A stretch of 8,360 nt of DNA from JASHVB01 sp035486135 (GCA_035486135.1 DATHNI010000256.1:1-8360); one strand, 5' to 3'; shown: positions 1 to 6,497, counted from the stretch's first letter. The notes: generated by a model from the sequence alone, not told the origin. Program-made: numbers and translations.

Positions 1-1028
1 ATCAGCTCAAGGCGCCGTTGATCCATTCCGTCAAGGGCAAGGACATCATGCCCTACGACGAACCGCGCCGGATGGGCGGCATCGGCATGATCGGAACAAA
101 GCCGGTCTACAACGCGGTCATGCATTGCGACCTGTTTCTGATGCTCGGTACCGACTATCCCTATTCCGCATTCTTGCCGAGCAATGGCGTCGTCATCCAG
201 GTCGACGAACGGGCGAACGTACTCGGTCGCCGCACGCCGACGGAGTTCGCCGCGATAGGCTCGGTGCGCCCGACGGTCAGATCCCTGCTCGATCGGTTGA
301 AGCCGAGGAGCGATAGCGGGTTCTCCGATCACGTAACCGCCGGGCGCAAGTCCTGGGACGAGGTGCTGGACAAGCAATGCGATCCCGCGCGCAGCAAGGA
401 TCGGATTCATCTGCAGGCAGTGGCGCGCGCCGTCAGCGACCTCGCTGCGCGCGACGCCGTGTTCGTCTTCGACACCGGGCTCAACACGCTCTGGTCGGGC
501 AACTGGATCCGCCAGAGCGGCGAGCAACGGATCATCGGCTCGTTCAACAACGGGGCGGTCGGCACGGCGCTTGGCCAGGCCAACGGCATCCAGGCGCTTG
601 ACCGTGCGCGCCAGGTCATCGCGCTCTGTGGCGACGGCGGTTTCAACATGCTGATGGGCGAATTCCTCACCGCCGTGCACCATAAGCTGCCGGTGAAAGC
701 GGTGGTCTATAACAATTCATCCCTCGGACTGATCACGCTGGAGGCCGAATCGATCGGCGTACCGGCCTGGAAAGAGGCCATCGACTTCCCTAATCCGGAT
801 TTTGTGGCGCTCGCGCGCGCCTGCGGCGGCGTGGGCTTTAAGGCTGAACGGCCGGGCGAGCTGCGTGATGCCATCGACAAGGCGCTGAAGGCGGATGGCC
901 CGGCCATCATCGACTGCGTGGTTGCGGCCGACGAATTGCCCAACGTCCCGCATCTTGATCTGGAAACGATGGGCAATTACGCCAAAGCGAAGATCAAGGA
1001 AGCAATTCTCGCAGTTACTGGAGGGTGA
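1..1028 (+). CDS. poxB: Pyruvate dehydrogenase (quinone) / pyruvate oxidase-like ThDP enzyme, 5'-truncated by window edge
   Basis: This is a thiamine-diphosphate enzyme of the PoxB family, which oxidatively decarboxylates pyruvate to acetate and CO2 and passes electrons through FAD to quinone. The frame is open from base 3 and 341 codons are visible. By comparison with E. coli PoxB (572 residues) the N-terminal PYR domain is off the left edge; the central FAD-binding domain and the C-terminal ThDP-binding domain are here. The ThDP/Mg motif is clear: GDGG at 630-641 and the closing NN at 711-716. PoxB-like stretches include LGTDYPY, GSFNNG and the MLMGEFLTAV run after GDGG. The protein stops about where the E. 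coli lipid-binding C-terminal tail would begin, so that membrane anchor seems absent. The true start is outside the window. The gene converges on glgA. Another ThDP oxidase or decarboxylase of the same superfamily is possible, but the PoxB resemblance runs through the whole fragment. Confidence 0.85.
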   Translation, partial: QLKAPLIHSVKGKDIMPYDEPRRMGGIGMIGTKPVYNAVMHCDLFLMLGTDYPYSAFLPSNGVVIQVDERANVLGRRTPTEFAAIGSVRPTVRSLLDRLKPRSDSGFSDHVTAGRKSWDEVLDKQCDPARSKDRIHLQAVARAVSDLAARDAVFVFDTGLNTLWSGNWIRQSGEQRIIGSFNNGAVGTALGQANGIQALDRARQVIALCGDGGFNMLMGEFLTAVHHKLPVKAVVYNNSSLGLITLEAESIGVPAWKEAIDFPNPDFVALARACGGVGFKAERPGELRDAIDKALKADGPAIIDCVVAADELPNVPHLDLETMGNYAKAKIKEAILAVTGG

Positions 1029-1271
1029 TGGGGCACGGCGATAGCGCCGGGGAACCAGCCCGTCGACGGGTATGTTGCGGGTCCGATAACCCTTAACGAG
1101 TTCGTCCAGGGACTCATCCCGGCTGACTGAGGGCCCGGAACACGGAGACCGCCTCGCCCCGCAACCTGTCAAAACCCCTGTGACGAGCTGCTGATCCTGA
1201 CCCCCGGGTTAAGGGGTCGAGTCACTGGGCCGGTGCCGCGTTGCTCGGCTGCGCACGGACCGGCAGGCGGA
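1029..1271. other. Convergent intergenic gap between poxB-like gene and glgA
   Basis: No gene with a start codon and ribosome binding site is supported in these 243 bp. They hold a 12-bp perfect palindrome (CCCGTCGACGGG, 1059-1070), a short hairpin (1199-1218, listed separately) and a 6-bp stem pairing 1229-1234 with 1259-1264. The frame of the upstream enzyme stays open for 33 codons beyond its TGA (1026-1028), up to a second TGA at 1128-1130. This is treated as a finding, not a gene. Confidence 0.6.
1199..1218. terminator. Possible hairpin between convergent genes
   Basis: GACCCC (1199-1204) pairs with GGGGTC (1213-1218) around an 8-nt loop. It lies between two convergent genes, where a bidirectional terminator is expected. 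No T tract follows on either strand, so its role as a terminator is inference from position only. Confidence 0.25.
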
Positions 1272-2726
1272 CTAGCCTCGCTCCGCCGCCAGTCCCCGAA
1301 ACAGTGCCGCATACCGAGCAGCAGGCCGGCGCCAGGAAACGTCGGTGCGCATCGCGTTGTGCTGCAACCGCCGCCACACCGCCGGCCGCCGCCATAGCGC
1401 ACTGGTCCGCAAGATCGCCGCTCCCAGCATCTCCCGCGTCACCGGGGCGAACTGCACGCCGCTACCACACCCGGCACCCAACGCCACCTCGTTCGCGTCG
1501 ATCACCGTGTCGGCCAGGCCGCCAACCCGCGCCACCACCGGCAGCGCGCCGTAGCGCAATGCGCAGAGCTGCGTCAGCCCGCACGGCTCGAACCGCGACG
1601 GCACCAGCAGCGCGTCGGCGCCCGCCTGGATCTGGTGCGCCAACGCCTCGTCATACCCGATGACGCAGCCGACGCGCCCCGGATGCGCGGCGGCCGCGGC
1701 GGCGAACCCAGCCTCGAGCGGCGCCTCACCGCTGCCAATCACCACAAGCTGTGCGCCCGCCCCCAGCAGCATATCGAGGTCGGACAGCAGCAGATCGAAC
1801 CCCTTCTGCCAGGTCAGCCGGCTGATCACCCCGAACAGCAGCGCGTCCGGCCGCGCCTCCAGCCCGAACCACGCCTGCAACGACCGCTTGTCCGCGGCCC
1901 GCCCCTCCAGTCTGCTCACCGAGAAATCCGCGACGATCAGCGGATCGGCGGAGGGATTCCACACCGCGTCGTCGATGCCGTTCAGGATGCCGTGCAGCAC
2001 GCCGGCCCGCGAGCGCAGCAGGCCGTCGAACCCCATCCCACCCTCGGGCGAGCAAATCTCGGCGGCATAGGTGGGGGACACGGTGGTGATGCGGTCGGCA
2101 TAGACCAGCCCGGCCTTCAGGTAGCTGATGTCGCCGTAGAACTCGATGCCGTCGATGCCGAAGGCGGCCGGCGGCAGACCCAGCGTCCCCAGCAGCCCGG
2201 CGGGAAAGCGCCCCTGGAAGGCCAGGTTGTGCACGGTCATCACCGTGCCGGGCCGCCGGCCGCCGCGGACTTGCAGGTAGGCGAGCGCCAGCCCCGCCTG
2301 CCAGTCGTGCAGGTGCAGGATGTCCGGCGCGATCCCGGCCACGTCGCCGCCGGCGAGCAAGGCCGCCACCGCCCCCAGCGCCGCGAAGCGGACCGCGTTG
2401 TCCGGCCACTCCCATCCATCCGGTCCGTTGTAAGGGCTGCCAGGCCGGGCATAGAGATGCGGCGCGTCGATCACCAGCAGGTCCAGCCCGGCCGCGCGCG
2501 CGCGCAGCACCCGCGCCGGCCCACCGAACAGGTCGGCCATGTCGTGCACCGGCGCGGCATCGACCAGCCCGCGCAGCACGGCGGGATAGCCGGGGATCAG
2601 CGTGGTGGTCCGGATGTCCTCGGCCGCCAGTGCCGGCGGCAGCGCGCCCACCACGTCGGCGAGGCCACCAGTCTTGATCAGCGGAAAGATCTCGGAAGCG
2701 ACGGCCAGAACCTTGACCGGCGTCAC
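1272..2726 (-). CDS. glgA: Glycogen synthase, ADP-glucose type (GT5)
   Basis: The protein transfers glucose from ADP-glucose to the non-reducing end of alpha-1,4-glucan in the cytoplasm (EC 2.4.1.21). At 484 residues it is close to E. coli GlgA (477). The N-terminal GT5 domain opens with VLAVASEIFPL and the ADP-glucose motif KTGGL (Lys18). HLHDWQ lies near 138-143 and TVHNLAFQG near 164-172, with the conserved His166. The C-terminal Rossmann domain has SRLTWQKG (302-309; Arg303, Lys308) and RFEPCGLTQL (378-387; Glu380, Cys382), then GGLADTV (402-408). All catalytic positions known from E. coli are present with a constant offset of three. The start is a GTG at 2726-2724 whose GTGA overlaps the glgC stop, and the upstream Shine-Dalgarno is weak; both imply translational coupling. 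The same frame stays open back to 4190, but that extension only shadows glgC and a repeat arm. It is the last gene of the pair and faces the poxB-like gene. Confidence 0.96.
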   Translation of the reverse strand: MTPVKVLAVASEIFPLIKTGGLADVVGALPPALAAEDIRTTTLIPGYPAVLRGLVDAAPVHDMADLFGGPARVLRARAAGLDLLVIDAPHLYARPGSPYNGPDGWEWPDNAVRFAALGAVAALLAGGDVAGIAPDILHLHDWQAGLALAYLQVRGGRRPGTVMTVHNLAFQGRFPAGLLGTLGLPPAAFGIDGIEFYGDISYLKAGLVYADRITTVSPTYAAEICSPEGGMGFDGLLRSRAGVLHGILNGIDDAVWNPSADPLIVADFSVSRLEGRAADKRSLQAWFGLEARPDALLFGVISRLTWQKGFDLLLSDLDMLLGAGAQLVVIGSGEAPLEAGFAAAAAAHPGRVGCVIGYDEALAHQIQAGADALLVPSRFEPCGLTQLCALRYGALPVVARVGGLADTVIDANEVALGAGCGSGVQFAPVTREMLGAAILRTSALWRRPAVWRRLQHNAMRTDVSWRRPAARYAALFRGLAAERG

Positions 2727-3988
2727 CCTTGCAGCCTGTCGATCATCGGTTTGGTAATCAGGCAGACGCCCTTTTCCGAGCGGCTGAACCGGCGCGCATC
2801 GTCGTCGGCGTCCTCGCCTACCACCAGGCCGGGTGGGATGTGCACGCCCTTCTCCACGATGACTTTGCGCAGCCGCGCGCCGCGGCCGATATCCGCGTCC
2901 GGCAGGATCAGCGCGTTCTCCACCTGCGCGTAGGAATGCACGTGCACGCCGGTGAACAGCAGCGTGCGGCGCAGCATGGCGCCGGAGATGATGCAGCCGC
3001 CGGAGACCAGCGACGACACCGCCTCGCCGCGCCGGCCGTTCTCGTCGTGCACGAACTTGGCCGGCGGGGTGATCTCGCCATAGGTCCAGATCGGCCAGTC
3101 GCGGTCGTACAGATCGAGCGCCGGCGTCACGTCGGTCAGATCGATATTCGCCTCCCAATACGCATCGATCGTCCCGACATCCCGCCAATACGACTCTTGC
3201 TCTGTCGCCGAACGCACGCAGGATTCCGAGAAGCGATGCGCCACCGCTTTGCCGCCCTCTACCAGATACGGAATGATGTCGCGGCCGAAGTCGCGGCTGG
3301 AGGTGGGATCGGCGGCGTCGCGGCGAAGCTGGTCGAACAGCAGGCTGGTGGCGAACACGTAGATACCCATGCTGGCCAGCGCGCTGTCCGGCTTGCCCGG
3401 CATGCTCGGCGGGTCCTCGGGCTTCTCGACGAACGCGGTGACGCGGTCCGTCTCGTCCACCGCCATCACGCCGAAGCCGCGCGCGTCCATGCGGGGCACC
3501 TCGATGCAGCCCACCGTGACGTCGGCGCCGCTTTCGACGTGCTGCGCGAGCATTTGCTCGTAGTCCATCTTGTAGATGTGGTCGCCCGCCAGCAGCACGA
3601 TGTATTGCGGCGCGTAGCCCTCGATGATGTCGATGTTCTGGTAAACCGCGTCGGCGGTGCCGGCATACCAGTTGTCGCCGAAGCGTTGCGAGGCGGGCAG
3701 GATGTCGAAGCTCTCGTTGCGCTCGGGGCGGAAGAAGTTCCAGCCGCGCTGCATGTGGCGGATCAGGCTGTGCGCCTTGTATTGCGTGGCGACGCTGATG
3801 CGGCGGATGCCGGAGTTCAGCGCGTTGGAGAGCGCGAAGTCGATGATGCGGCTCTTGCCGCCGAAATAGACCGCCGGCTTGGCGCGGGTATCGGTGAGTT
3901 CCTTCAGCCGCGAGCCTCGGCCGCCGGCCAGAACATAGGCCATCGCGGACCGCACGAGGGCAGTACTGCCGACGGGTTGCTGGCGCAT
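2723..3988 (-). CDS. glgC: Glucose-1-phosphate adenylyltransferase (ADP-glucose pyrophosphorylase)
   Basis: The enzyme makes ADP-glucose from ATP and glucose-1-phosphate (EC 2.7.7.27), the committed and usually allosterically controlled step of bacterial glycogen synthesis. It has 421 residues, the normal size. The nucleotidyltransferase domain has LAGGRGSRL (20-28), KPAVYFGGK (37-45), GTADAVYQNIDI (110-121), AGDHIYKMDY (134-143, with Asp136 matching the E. coli catalytic Asp142) and FVEKP (186-190, Lys189 for glucose-1-phosphate). The C-terminal part carries SLVSGGCIISGA and a left-handed beta-helix style repeat, ending in CLITKPMIDRL. Wording is close to rhizobial GlgC, supporting an alphaproteobacterial origin. 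The ATG at 3988 is preceded by AGAGGG (3998-4003) at 9-nt spacing; Met16 is an alternative start. Its TGA overlaps the glgA start by 4 bp. No branching enzyme, phosphorylase or debranching gene is visible beside it, unlike many glg clusters. Confidence 0.97.
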   Translation of the reverse strand: MRQQPVGSTALVRSAMAYVLAGGRGSRLKELTDTRAKPAVYFGGKSRIIDFALSNALNSGIRRISVATQYKAHSLIRHMQRGWNFFRPERNESFDILPASQRFGDNWYAGTADAVYQNIDIIEGYAPQYIVLLAGDHIYKMDYEQMLAQHVESGADVTVGCIEVPRMDARGFGVMAVDETDRVTAFVEKPEDPPSMPGKPDSALASMGIYVFATSLLFDQLRRDAADPTSSRDFGRDIIPYLVEGGKAVAHRFSESCVRSATEQESYWRDVGTIDAYWEANIDLTDVTPALDLYDRDWPIWTYGEITPPAKFVHDENGRRGEAVSSLVSGGCIISGAMLRRTLLFTGVHVHSYAQVENALILPDADIGRGARLRKVIVEKGVHIPPGLVVGEDADDDARRFSRSEKGVCLITKPMIDRLQG

Positions 3989-4034
3989 GTGTCGCGGCCC
4001 TCTGGACGGTTCGCCATGTTATCGCCGCTGCCGC

Positions 4035-4078
4035 CCGACGCAACCTCTCCCGCGAGCCGACGCAACCTCTCCCGCGAG
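4035..4078. repeat. Exact 22-bp tandem duplication
   Basis: Two identical 22-bp units lie head to tail at 4035-4056 and 4057-4078. Each contains CGCAACCTCTCCCGCGAG. The second copy runs into the left arm of the long inverted repeat, so the duplication probably arose within the repeat element. Confidence 0.9.
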
Positions 4079-4238
4079 AGCGAGAGAGGTCGAGACGCGA
4101 AGCGTCGAGGGTGAGGGTGATCGGGTCGGCACGGTGCATTCGGTATTGCCGGCGGCGGCGAACGCAGCGTGCCGACCCGATCACCCTCACCCTCGGTGCT
4201 TGCGCACCTCGACCTCTCCCGCTCTCGCGGGAGAGGTT
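4064..4238. repeat. Long compound inverted repeat in the glgC-ilvD divergent gap
   Basis: The inner arms are a perfect 27-bp inverted repeat, 4107-4133 against 4168-4194, around a 34-nt spacer. The outer arms, 4064-4094 against 4208-4238, match over 31 bp with one mismatch. The stretches between inner and outer arms are also partly complementary. The whole can fold as a cruciform or RNA hairpin with arms of about 70 bp. The core words are GAGGGTGAGGGTGATCGGG and CCTCTCCCGC, in the style of dispersed extragenic palindromes of GC-rich alphaproteobacteria. There is no transposase and no obvious target-site duplication. Confidence 0.9.
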
Positions 4239-4269
4239 TTCTCCCGCCCTCCCGCTCTCACGGGAGAGG
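4213..4269. repeat. Directly repeated small hairpin at the ilvD end of the element
   Basis: A 9-bp stem with 6-nt loop (CCTCTCCCG, CTCTCG, CGGGAGAGG) occupies 4213-4236. Its core of 21 bp (4216-4236) recurs at 4249-4269 with one change, G to A, giving a period of 33 bp. The second copy ends about 40 bp before the ilvD start codon. The copies belong to the same repeat family as the compound palindrome. Confidence 0.85.
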
Positions 4270-4309
4270 CGCTATACCCCCGGCCTCGGATGGATGAAGG
4301 GAGCCGACC

Positions 4310-6034
4310 ATGCTGACCAGGCGCTGGGACAAGTCCAAACTGCCGTCTCGCCACGTGACTGTCGGGCCGGATCGCGCCCCGCATCGCAGCTACTACTACG
4401 CGATGGGTCTGACGGAAGACGAGATCGACCAGCCTTTCGTCGGCGTCGCCACGTGCTGGAACGAGGCCGCGCCCTGCAACATCGCGCTCAGCCGCCAGGC
4501 CCAGTCGGTGAAGAAGGGCGTCGCCGAGGCCGGCGGCACCCCGCGTGAATTCACCACCATCACGGTGACCGACGGCATCGCCATGGGCCACCAGGGCATG
4601 AAGTCCTCGCTGGTGTCGCGCGACCTGATCGCCGACAGCGTAGAGCTGACCGTTCGCGGCCATTGCTACGACGCGCTGGTCGGCCTGGCCGGCTGCGACA
4701 AGTCGCTGCCCGGCATGATGATGGCCATGCTGCGGCTGAACATTCCGTCCGTGTTCATGTATGGCGGCTCGATCCTGCCCGGCAAATTCCACGGCCGCGA
4801 CGTCACCGTGGTGGACGTGTTCGAGGCGGTCGGCCAGCACTCCGCCGGCCGCATGTCGGATGCCGAACTGCACGAACTGGAATGCGTCGCCTGCCCGTCG
4901 GCCGGCGCCTGCGGCGGCCAGTTCACCGCCAACACCATGGCCACGGTCAGCGAGGCGATCGGCCTCGCGCTGCCGGGCTCCGCGGGGTCGCCGGCGCCGT
5001 ATGAGGAGCGCGACCGCTTCGCCGTGGACTCTGGCCGCGCGGTGATGGCGCTGGTTGAATCCGGCCTGCGCCCGCGCGACATCGTCACCCGTCGCGCGCT
5101 GGAGAACGCCGCGATGGTGGCGGGCGCCACCGGCGGTTCCACCAACGCCGCGCTGCACCTGCCGGCGATGGCGCACGAGGCGGGCATCCGCTTCACCATG
5201 GACGACGTGGTGGAGATCATGCGCCGCACGCCGTACCTCGCCGACCTGAAGCCCGCCGGCAAATACGTCGCGTTCGACGTGCACCGCGTCGGCGGCATCC
5301 CCGTCATCCTCAAGGCGCTGCTCGAGGGCGGGCTGCTGCACGGCGACTGCATCACCGTCAATGGCAAGACCCTGGCGGAGAACCTGAAGGACGTGGTGTT
5401 CCCCACCGACCAGGATGTCATCTATCCGGTGTCGAAGCCGATCTCGACCACCGGCGGGCTGACCGGGCTGAAAGGCAACCTCGCGCCCGACGGCGCTATC
5501 GTGAAGATCGCCGGCATGACCAATCTGCGCTTCGAGGGCACCGCGCTGTGCTTCGATCGCGAGGAGGATGCGTTCGCCGCAGTGCAGGCGCGCGCCTACA
5601 AGAAGGGCGACGTGATCGTCATTCGCTACGAAGGTCCGAAGGGCGGGCCGGGCATGCGCGAGATGCTGTCCACCACCAGTGCGATCTACGGCCAGGGCAT
5701 GGGCGCGGACGTGGCGCTGATCACCGATGGGCGGTTCAGCGGCGCGACGCACGGCTTCTGCATCGGCCATGTCGGGCCGGAAGCGGCGGTTGGTGGCCCG
5801 ATCGCGCTGCTGAAGAACGGCGACAAGATCGTCATCGACGCGGACAAAGGCACCATCGACATGCTGGTGCCGGAGGCGGAACTCACCGCCCGCCGCGCCG
5901 CCTGGCAGCCGCGCAAGACCGACTACAACGCCGGGGCGATCTGGAAATACGCGCAACTCGTGGGGCCCGCGTCGCTCGGCGCGGTGACGCATCCGGGCGC
6001 CGAGGCGGAAACGCACTGCTACGCGAACATTTGA
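4310..6034 (+). CDS. ilvD: Dihydroxy-acid dehydratase, probable [2Fe-2S] class
   Basis: IlvD dehydrates 2,3-dihydroxy-isovalerate and 2,3-dihydroxy-3-methylvalerate to the 2-keto acids that precede valine, isoleucine and leucine, and pantothenate (EC 4.2.1.9). It is cytoplasmic and binds an Fe-S cluster and Mg. The product is 574 residues, shorter than E. coli IlvD (616) and close to the [2Fe-2S] mycobacterial type. Visible sites are Cys56 in NEAAPCN, Asp88 in TDGIAMGH (Mg), Cys129 and Lys131 in GCDKSLPG (the lysine is carbamylated in relatives), Cys201 in SAGACGGQ, Glu451 in PGMREML, and the catalytic Ser477 in GRFSGATHG. A cysteine at the PCN position is what marks the [2Fe-2S] group; E. 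coli lacks it. The ATG has AAGGGAG six bases upstream. It is divergent from glgC. The related sugar-acid dehydratases (Edd, XylD) share the fold, so substrate is inferred from overall resemblance to IlvD. Confidence 0.93.
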   Translation: MLTRRWDKSKLPSRHVTVGPDRAPHRSYYYAMGLTEDEIDQPFVGVATCWNEAAPCNIALSRQAQSVKKGVAEAGGTPREFTTITVTDGIAMGHQGMKSSLVSRDLIADSVELTVRGHCYDALVGLAGCDKSLPGMMMAMLRLNIPSVFMYGGSILPGKFHGRDVTVVDVFEAVGQHSAGRMSDAELHELECVACPSAGACGGQFTANTMATVSEAIGLALPGSAGSPAPYEERDRFAVDSGRAVMALVESGLRPRDIVTRRALENAAMVAGATGGSTNAALHLPAMAHEAGIRFTMDDVVEIMRRTPYLADLKPAGKYVAFDVHRVGGIPVILKALLEGGLLHGDCITVNGKTLAENLKDVVFPTDQDVIYPVSKPISTTGGLTGLKGNLAPDGAIVKIAGMTNLRFEGTALCFDREEDAFAAVQARAYKKGDVIVIRYEGPKGGPGMREMLSTTSAIYGQGMGADVALITDGRFSGATHGFCIGHVGPEAAVGGPIALLKNGDKIVIDADKGTIDMLVPEAELTARRAAWQPRKTDYNAGAIWKYAQLVGPASLGAVTHPGAEAETHCYANI

Positions 6035-6084
6035 CCTCTGATCCGACCGCGGTGCGGCTGTTACAATTCGGGAGCCCATGTTAC

Positions 6085-6119
6085 GGGTCCGGTTGATACC
6101 CTTGCGGTGCAACGGACCC
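6085..6119 (+). promoter_or_regulatory. Hairpin directly upstream of the YXWGXW gene's ribosome binding site
   Basis: GGGTCCG (6085-6091) pairs with CGGACCC (6113-6119). After a bulged G at 6092, TTG (6093-6095) pairs with CAA (6110-6112), leaving a 14-nt loop. The stem ends 2 nt before AGGAGG (6122-6127). It lies in the 99-bp gap after ilvD, so it could weaken read-through from ilvD or fold in the leader of the next gene and affect ribosome access. No T tract follows, which argues against a classical terminator. Confidence 0.5.
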
Positions 6120-6133
6120 TTAGGAGGAAGCCT

Positions 6134-6433
6134 ATGAGACGGCTGGCTGCGATTTCCGCAGTGTTCCTGGCGATCGGCATTGGCAGCGCGGTGGCACAGC
6201 CGCCGCCCCCTGCCGCGCCGCCCCCGCCGCAGTTCGAGCAAGTGCCGCCGCCGCCCGGCGCGCGCATGGTCTGGGAGCCGGGCCACTGGCACTGGGATGG
6301 CGTCCGCTATGTGTGGATCGGCGGCCACTACGTGGAGCGCCGTGCGGAGTACGGCCATTACGTGCCGGGCCATTGGCGCTGGGCGCCCGGTCTCGGCCGT
6401 TACGAGTGGGTCCCCGCCCACTGGATGAGGTAG
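6134..6433 (+). CDS. Small secreted YXWGXW-repeat protein
   Basis: The product has 99 residues. A signal peptide (MRRLAAISAVFLAIGIGSAVA, residues 1-21) ends in an AVA signal-peptidase I site before Gln22. A proline-rich linker with runs of PPPP follows (about 23-41). The rest (about 44-99) is rich in Trp, Tyr, His and Gly and holds imperfect repeats: VWEPGHWHW, YVWIGGHYVE, YVPGHWRW and YEWVPAHW. This matches the YXWGXW repeat family, exported proteins of unknown function common in proteobacteria. Mature location is probably periplasm or outer surface; no lipobox cysteine or membrane anchor is seen. The ATG at 6134 is chosen because AGGAGG lies 6 bases upstream and the signal peptide begins there; an in-frame upstream start at 6107 would disrupt it. 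It follows ilvD by 99 bp on the same strand, but functional linkage is not shown. Confidence 0.85.
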   Translation: MRRLAAISAVFLAIGIGSAVAQPPPPAAPPPPQFEQVPPPPGARMVWEPGHWHWDGVRYVWIGGHYVERRAEYGHYVPGHWRWAPGLGRYEWVPAHWMR

Positions 6434-6441
6434 TTCCCCGG

Positions 6442-6466
6442 GGGTGACTCGCCACGGCAGTCACCC
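6442..6466 (+). terminator. Probable terminator hairpin after the YXWGXW gene
   Basis: GGGTGACT (6442-6449) and AGTCACCC (6459-6466) form a perfect 8-bp stem with a 9-nt loop, 8 bp after the stop codon. A pyrimidine run (TTCTCGTCTTCC) follows with only moderate T content. Position and structure fit an intrinsic terminator of modest strength. Confidence 0.55.
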
Positions 6467-6497
6467 TTCTCGTCTTCCCGCGACATGCGTATAGCGT

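Larger units (their letters stand above)
3989..4309. promoter_or_regulatory. Divergent glgC / ilvD intergenic region
   Basis: This 321-bp gap must hold the transcription starts for glgCA (leftward) and ilvD (rightward) unless the genes are read from elsewhere. Repeat sequence covers roughly 4035-4270, leaving about 46 bp next to glgC and 39 bp next to ilvD as unique DNA. A TATACC at 4273-4278 could be a -10 box for ilvD, but no good -35 is visible 17 bp upstream. The ilvD Shine-Dalgarno AAGGGAG is at 4297-4303. No riboswitch or leader-peptide attenuator with branched-chain codons is evident. Confidence 0.5.

Noticed and set aside
1059..1070. 12-bp palindrome CCCGTCGACGGG as an operator
   Set aside because: It lies downstream of a gene in a convergent gap and occurs once; a chance palindrome around a GTCGAC site is more likely.
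717..1172. Minus-strand frame of 151 codons spanning the end of the PoxB-like gene
   Set aside because: Mostly antisense to conserved PoxB sequence; no ribosome binding site or recognised domain.
1635..2933. 432-codon plus-strand frame opposite glgA and the end of glgC
   Set aside because: Shadow frame with Gln/Arg/His-rich composition; the minus strand carries an intact GlgA with all its motifs.
2729..4114. 461-codon plus-strand frame opposite glgC
   Set aside because: The composition is Arg/Val/His/Ala-rich without motifs, and it is exactly antisense to well-conserved GlgC residues.
2727..4190. Possible N-terminal extension or fusion of GlgA (972 codons in total)
   Set aside because: The 488 extra codons lie over glgC in another frame and a repeat arm, give Arg-rich nonsense, and normal GlgA begins exactly at the GTG at 2726.
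4035..4270. CRISPR-like repeats
   Set aside because: Repeats are unequal, only two per type, and form one large palindrome; there are no regular unique spacers and no cas genes.
4187..6421. 744-codon minus-strand open frame opposite ilvD
   Set aside because: It is antisense to a clear ilvD, has Arg/His/Ala-rich low-information composition and no recognisable domain, and begins opposite the YXWGXW gene. It is a typical GC-rich shadow frame.
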